A stretch of DNA of 64,000 nucleotides from Triatoma infestans (lineage: Eukaryota > Arthropoda > Insecta > Hemiptera > Reduviidae): contig JAAEAF010000276.1 of assembly GCA_011037195.1 (NCBI GenBank), positions 1-64,000 on the forward strand, read 5' to 3'. Below the pieces are notes generated by a model that saw only the letters and a program-made list of their open reading frames with translations, did not search any database and was not told where the DNA came from. Both the position numbers and the translations under genes were made by a program. Positions 57,301-64,000 of the stretch are shown in pieces (positions within the stretch are counted from its first letter, which is position 1; the number at the start of each line of letters is the position of its first letter).

Positions 57301-58100
57301 GAGATGCAAACAATACACCCCTTGACGGATGCTATCATCAAGGGAAGTTTCAGAAGGCTGGGCACCTACCAGGTGATGGATCCAGGATATATCTACCTTC
57401 CTAGATTTTTAGCTTTCTTAGAGAAATTAATCTGGAAGGGTTGCTGTAGGTTGAGATTTCTCATTTGTACCAGCTTTTGGGGACTTTATGAGATGAGGAA
57501 TCAGTTCTGAGGAACCGCCTCCAAGCAGCATTTCATAAATGAAAGATACTTATTACATGTTAGGGTTAAGAAAACATCCAGGCTTCATTCCTATGCGTTC
57601 TCTCCCTTTTTTTTCTTTTAGAAAAAAATGAACTCTTAGAAAAATACCTGAGTGATAGTGAAAAAATTATACTGACTACGAGAGTGAGGACATACTCTGT
57701 CTGAACTAAAACGTCATATTCTAGATAATACATACACATTGTCATTTCTGAGAGGAAATATTACAAGCTGAAAAGTTTGTACCCGATATAGGAAAAGTAG
57801 TGTAAATCCCCTTTAAACTCTTTACGAGAGCGGCAACATAGTTGTATACATTCAAAATTATTCGCTCGCCTGAAAACGTGCACAAAACACGTTTAAATCC
57901 AGTGCTTTAAAAACGCTTTCGGCTAAAGATTTCTCATTTTGACCAGCTTTTGGGGACTTTATAATCTCAATTGTGAATCTAGTAAGTATCGATAAAAATC
58001 CGCCTAGAGCTTATTTTACCAACTCCTACACTAAATAGACAATTTTTAGCATAAGATCTCTTACTGATTCATTCTGCTTGTTGTATTTTATGAATTATTA
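57301..58100. other. Intergenic DNA, decayed LINE tail then unassigned
   Basis: The sequence TTGACCAGCTTTTGGGGACTTTA-like occurs at 57468 and again at 57937, about 470 bases apart, hinting at a duplicated or LTR-like flank. No gene seen. Confidence 0.35.
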
Positions 58101-61100
58101 GTTGACTGAAACAAAATGTTTCTATTTTATTGAGAAAATAAGGAGTTACAATAGATAATAATATATCAGCTGGAAATTATCAATGCTATTAAATTATTAG
58201 AAAAATATCCCAATTTCACTATTGAGCCACTGTATAACATCCTTTCTACCATCTAAATTCCATCTGACTATAGTGGTTTTTGAACTAAAATGAAATTTTT
58301 CTTTCCATTTTTGTACAGACGCCCTAAAGTATGTGCGTAATTACGTACTAATACAGCTCTATTAAATACAAAAGTTACTGTGAAAAACACAATATTAATA
58401 GCAACTTTTTAATTCAATTCAAACTCCACTCCAAAATTTACTGTCTTTTTAGACTTTTTAGTTTAATACAATTATTACACAATTTTTATAAAAGAACATA
58501 AATTTAACCCCAAAAAGAATTGCAATTACAATTTAAACATTTGACAAGGAAATTATAAAAAATGGAAAGTAAATAATCAAACTTTTCATTAAACAAAACA
58601 AAAAAAACAAAAACAAATAATTTTTCTCGTATAATTAGGCACTTTACGACTTAATAGCTTAATTCCTACCAATAAAGCAAGACCTTTATTTATTTGTGGT
58701 ATTTCAAACTTTTTAATTTTTAAATTTTCAATTATTTAATTTTATAATAAAAACCACTATCTTCTTCTTTTTTTCTGAATTATTATTACTATTATTTTTA
58801 CCCATTAATTTCAAAGCTGTTGTTGAAATGCTATCGTTTAGTCTTTTGTTTGCTTCCATTCTTACAATATAAAGAGAAAAATACTCTGAACAATAAAAAA
58901 AAAAAAATACAGATACATTATCACTATATATACAAAAAAAAAAGTTGAAATAAAAAATTATTTACAAAAGCATTCATTGATCTTAGTGCAAGTTCCCACA
59001 GCCATTTTTATTTATATATATACTCGTATATTAAAACACAAATTGAAAGTTAACTACTTACAATTTTATTAGAGGTAATATAGTTTTGCAAAATATATAG
59101 ACCTTAATTATGACTGAATTTAAAATATTTGATATGTTTACCCATAATAATCTCACCTTAATAATGAAGAAAATTTTTGTGAACACTAATTATTTGTATG
59201 TTTATAATTCTTGATATCAGATTAAGATTTTAAAAACAACCAGGCTAGTCGTTTCTTTATATTTTTTAGCATTAATCCATTAACAAATAAACCATTTTCT
59301 TAAGAAAGCAAGATTATTAAATCTCAGTATTGTGTATAATATTATGTAAAAAGTTTTTCTTCACGATTTCTGTTATGATTAAAAACATAAATGATATGTT
59401 TATTATTATTAATATTAAAACCTGGATACACAGATATGTACACAAATGAAAGAAAAAAAAAATGTCATACAAATTTTTAAATACACAAATTTTATTGCAA
59501 AAACAAATTATTCCTGATTATTTCTCATTAAAAATAACCTAACGAACATTACAAATTCCAAATGGTCCCACATTTAGGTTGTTCATAATTTAAACCAACT
59601 TTTTTTTCTCCCTGTTTATCTGTCCTCTTTTTAAGATCCCTTAAAGTAATGTTATTACACTGCATCAAGCATCACTTGACAAAAAGCATATATAATTTAT
59701 TTTATTTTATTTTTTCTTGCAAAGCACACTGACATTGAACAATTAAAGCACAAAAATAGTAGATAACCCTCCAATTAATGAAAGGAAATTAAAAACGTTT
59801 TGAGTACAATCTTTCTATTGCACTCATAAAGGGATATCATACATAGATGATCACCATTAGCGTGAACAAAAATTTTGGGTTATATTTGCGTTGGATAAAT
59901 AGCACAGCAGACAATCATAGATACAACTTTAATAGATTTTCATTTAAAATAATCTCTTAGGACAACATATTTAAAGTGAAATTAAGTAAAAAAAAAAAAA
60001 AAAAAAAAAGTTGAAGTTAAAAACAGGGCGTTTTTTTAAAAAAACTTAAATTAACTCTGAACAGGGTAAATTGATCAAAAACATTCTCTCCTTATTCCAT
60101 GTAGAGAACTGTGGAATTGTGCACAAAAAAATTTAGAGCACTATAACTTAACATTTATAGGGATCCTTAGTAAGAAAAGTTTATACTGGTCAGATAATTA
60201 ATGTCCAAAATGCAAGCTTCTTTTTTTTTCTGAATTCTTGGGTATATATATTCTGCATCTGATTATACCAAATAGATTTTTCAATGTAGCTGGAAAACAG
60301 AGAGATATTTTCCTGTTCAAAGCTGGAATTTTGTGAATTTAAAAAAATAATTACATTGTTCTTTTTTATTTTGTAGGTTTTTTTTTTTTCTTTCAAAATA
60401 AGTTCCAAAGGATTATTTTGAAAATAGTATAATTTTTGGAAAGGAACTGGCGTGACCATCCATCAGAGAGAAATGTAAATAATTTCTGACACAAATAAAG
60501 ATTCTATGATATGGTGCTAGAAAGAATATTGATATTTTTTTTTAAACAACTTCATTATCATTTTTGTATTACTAGTATTAACTAGTAATAAATCAATGAC
60601 CACTGATTAATACTAAGGTGCTACTAGAAACTACTTAATTGCTAAATATTGCTTTAATAAAGGTTAGAACCGCAGGAAAAAAAAGATTATTCAATAATTA
60701 TTATGTTTTGTAAATGTTTTTCGCGAAAGAAATAATCCATATTAGCTACATTATCAATATTAGTTCTTGTTTAATAATCTCATATATAAATTACTGCAAT
60801 AGTTGATAAAATCTACGAACTACTTATAGAAAACCATTTTTTTTTTTTAAAAAAAAAAAGAAAGAAAAAGAAAAGAAGATCAAGCGCGCTCACTCTACTA
60901 TCCAGATGTGTCAACAATGTTAAAAGTACAAAATTTGTGCGTACTTTATTTATTTATTTTTTTTAAGAAAGATAGGTCACTTTGCCTTTAATTTCTGTTA
61001 TTTAATTTAAAAAAAGTAATTTTCCAGCCAATGGAGTGTATTTTTTTTGTTTTTTTCTTTTTTTTTTACTGTAGTTACACCAACTGCTAAATTTATTGTC

Positions 61101-63410
61101 TCTATTATTGTATGATTCCCTCAGAGTTATGTACTCTCGAAGTCTATTAATTAATTGTATCTGAATAAAGTATAAAAAGCTACCAATTATGAGTACAAAA
61201 TTGTTTTTTGCTTTTTTTTTTTTATTTAGAAAATTATGTGTATTAATTTTTTTTTTTTATGAATACACAAAATAATACACTTTTCACAAAAATTAATGTC
61301 AATATTTTTATTCTAATTATTATTATTTGGACGGTTAACGGTGATTACTGAATTATCATAGGGAATACAATAAAAATTCTTGTCAGAACTCCAGATATCA
61401 TATAGTTGAAATTAATAACTACCTAACGACAAGCATTTAGTGGATGAGCTTTCATATGAGGAAGAAAGAGGTGATATTATGCAATAGTTGTTTATTATAG
61501 TGAAGTGATTTGACCAAATCTCACGAAATATTCCATTATACAACCTACAATGCGATTATAGAAATTTACCAGTATATTGCATTTTTTTTTTTTTTCTATT
61601 AAAGAGTAATTCTTTATATTAAATATATATATATTTGAGTTAGATATCCCATTCAGCTGCCATGTTTTTGCAGTTTTCTCAAAGTCAACTTTATCTGTTC
61701 ATAAACTCAGTTTAATATATCACTGTAGTCTAGAACGCACTTGTAATACATTGTTTTGCGGATCAATCTGAATGTCATTATGTAAATCATTGAATATTTC
61801 GAAAATTCAGTGATTTGCATAAAATCTTCTAGGCTGATAATAACGAACATGTAAAACCAATCCAAGAAAAGACCCCAAAAATGCATTTGTGAGGTATATA
61901 TCTCACATGCAGCTTTTGTTTAGCAAAGCGGAACCAAATTACCAGTTCAAAGAAGAAATTAAAGTGGGGAGGATCATATATTACAGATCTATGATTATGA
62001 GTATAACAATTCAAATTATCCAGTTGCTAATTGGAACCATAATTCTCCGGTAATAAATACAATATGAAAGAAATTAAAAGGTTTAAAGCGTATCATCAAT
62101 CAATTATTCATAATACATTTTTTTCTAATACCAGTACAACTGCAGATATTAAAAAAAAAATATATGAAAAAGAATTCCTATATTTAGTGTAGGAACTGTT
62201 TAAAATGTGTTGGCTAAGGTTGATGACAATGGCTTCTAATTGCACATACATCGAAATAACATACATCCATAGTTTGATTTTCATTTACAACTTGTGCAAT
62301 TATTCTCATTAAAAATAAAATATAAACTTATTTAATGGAAAGTGTAGTAACCGATAATGACACTGATTGCAAACGCTTTTCAATATGTGTGTGCACAGGA
62401 TGCCCAACATACAATATATGTTAAATACAGAATAAATAAAGGCCGATTGAAGAGCAAAACATGCAATGATAAAAATATATAACTTTTTCTTCTTTTTTTA
62501 AAGCAATATTGACTATATGATTGTGTAAGTAGGGTGTTTGCTGAGCTGCGAAATATAATTTACATTCATTCAAAACTAAATAGAAATAATACAGTATTTT
62601 TATTCAGAATATTATTATTGGAATACTAATTTCTTAAATCTTACAAACAAAATAATCACCAAGTATTATAGATTTTTATCAATGTATTATTGTAGTATAA
62701 AGAACAAGCCATACTTAGTAAGTTATCACTATACTAGGTACAGTGAAATGTAGATAGAGTACTTGCTGGGTAACATATTCATAAATCCTCTGTCATAAAT
62801 GCCTAACTTGTTTTTCAATTTATTTGATTTTTAACCTCTCTAATTTTGTCCAAAGATTTCAAATATGTAAACTACTATTTCTTTAAGTGATCCGAAATTG
62901 CGCCTTCCTCAAAAATAACTTTCTTACGTCAACTGGAACACAGTATTTGATTTTTTCTTTTTCAAGAAAAATGGGGCCTAATTCAAAAAGTAGAGTTACG
63001 TGAGTGTTCTTGAGGCCTTATTATACAGTTACAACTGGTCTTACGCTGTCATATGCTTGCCATTGTAACAGGAATGTTCAAATGCTATAGTAAGGAGGCA
63101 TGAACAGAAATGATTGTCCCTAGCAGAGGATTCAGGGCAGGCAGCTAGCTTCTGCATTAGTGTCATTATATAATTAAACTTAGAGGCTTTCTTTTGTGTT
63201 CTGTGTATAACTTCTTGTTTTGAAGTTTAGAATTATGGTAGATTATATGGGAGAAATTCTACAACCTTAAAATTATTATTAATTTTTATAAAAGATTTTT
63301 TTAATATTATTTAATAAAAACAATATTTTATCATGTAATTACTTCTTCAAACTAAGAGATAAACTGTTTTAAGGCATTTTAATTTGACGGACTTGGACCA
63401 AAAACCTTTA
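58101..63410. other. Repeat-poor AT-rich block
   Basis: Over 5 kb without Rep-A, SINE or LINE. Composition is strongly AT with many A/T runs (for example 19 A at 59991-60009). Longest open frame is 89 codons on the minus strand and not gene-like. It may be regulatory or untranslated sequence of pros or of a neighbouring gene. Confidence 0.45.
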
Positions 63411-63419
63411 TCATCGGGT

Positions 63420-63625
63420 CTCTGGTAGAATTTAAACCAAATATCAAGTTTAAACTTTCTGGGATTTTCCGTTTTTGACTTATACTGAACATAGGTTAAT
63501 TTCTAAAAAGCACTTTTTTTTGAACTAAAAATATATCAATACGTGTATTTCTGGTGAAAACTCAATATTTTTTAAAGTTAATACGATCGCAATTTACCAG
63601 TGGATAAAAGAAAGTAAAAATCTAG
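63420..63625 (+). repeat. Rep-A 3' fragment
   Basis: TTAAACTTTCTGGGATTTTC, ACGTGTATTTCTGGTGAAAA, ATACGATCGCAATTTACCAG and AAGAAAGTAAAAATCT match the 3' end of the family. Confidence 0.65.
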
Positions 63626-63860
63626 CTTCCAAATTTGTAACAAAATTGTGTATACTATTGGAAATAATAAACAAAATTCAGAGATCCACGTTCTCGGAGC
63701 AGTAAAAAAGGTTTTTTGCATATGTATGTGAAATCTTCAGACAAAATTGGAAGGTTAAAAAAAAAAAATGAACTCTTTGTCTTCAAGATAAAGAATTACG
63801 ACACCCTAAATTTCTTGTGTACATATGAAATACAAATTCGAGATTTTTGTGCAAATATAA

Positions 63861-63893
63861 GTAATAATAATAATAATTATTATTATTATTAAA
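63861..63893. repeat. (TAA)n/(TTA)n palindromic microsatellite
   Basis: A run of TAA units turns into ATT units, giving a perfect small hairpin. No gene in 63626-64000. Confidence 0.85.
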
Positions 63894-64000
63894 ATAAAGG
63901 GCGGTTTCTGACTCGCTTTTTCCCTTTCCTTTGGCATTGAATGTTGAAGCCATAGGATAGGGTGCTGCTTGAAGACATAGGTAGACTGATACTATACCGG

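Overview
The window is a piece of an AT-rich animal nuclear genome: spliced genes, tRNA-derived SINEs, degenerate LINEs and a Tc1-type transposon, and no bacterial gene organisation. The one intact gene is the insect homologue of prospero (pros/Prox), the atypical homeodomain transcription factor that switches neural progenitors from self-renewal to differentiation. I read it as an insect, perhaps hemimetabolous or hemipteroid; the exact taxon is inference.

Layout of the gene (+ strand). A GC-richer leader (about 3060-3307) precedes a giant first coding exon (3308-6226 or 6250). Exon 2 (10514/10532-10686) and exon 3 (26790-26934) carry the homeodomain and the first part of the Prospero domain. 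Exon 4 (28604-28783) ends the protein in the conserved terminus [11 protein letters not shown]. Introns are about 4.3, 16.1 and 1.7 kb. The first intron is the highlight. It carries two nested pairs of splice sites: an outer AT-AC U12-type pair (donor ATATCCTTT at 6227, branch site TCCTTAAC at 10514-10521, acceptor AC at 10530-10531) and an inner GT-AG U2-type pair (donor after 6250, acceptor before 10514). Both are phase 0, so the two spliceosomes would give proteins of 1132 and 1146 residues that differ by 14 residues at the N-edge of the homeodomain. This is the prospero twintron known from Drosophila, with a shorter insert.

The introns and flanks are full of repeats. A high-copy non-coding family (called Rep-A here), built of two diverged tandem monomers of about 250-290 bp, recurs more than fifteen times. 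Into it have inserted two short Penelope-like fold-back elements with 13-14 bp target-site duplications and hammerhead-ribozyme-like cores, and a 5'-truncated LINE tail with a 15 bp duplication. Other items are tRNA-headed SINEs of at least three types, a 310-bp-armed inverted repeat, a 23-bp minisatellite and several LINE RNase H or zinc-knuckle fragments.

Downstream of the stop codon (28784 onward) lie about 3.6 kb of repeat-poor, homopolymer-rich DNA, probably 3' UTR, with Pumilio-type sites, several AATAAA signals and a long imperfect hairpin. From about 32.4 kb to the end I see no intact gene. There are repeat-poor AT-rich blocks (39.2-43.1, 54.0-55.0 and 58.1-63.4 kb) alternating with LINE, RTE and Tc1 relics, and at 50.9-52.4 kb a decayed PWWP-domain (HDGF/LEDGF-like) pseudogene whose 3' end is repeated three times in tandem.
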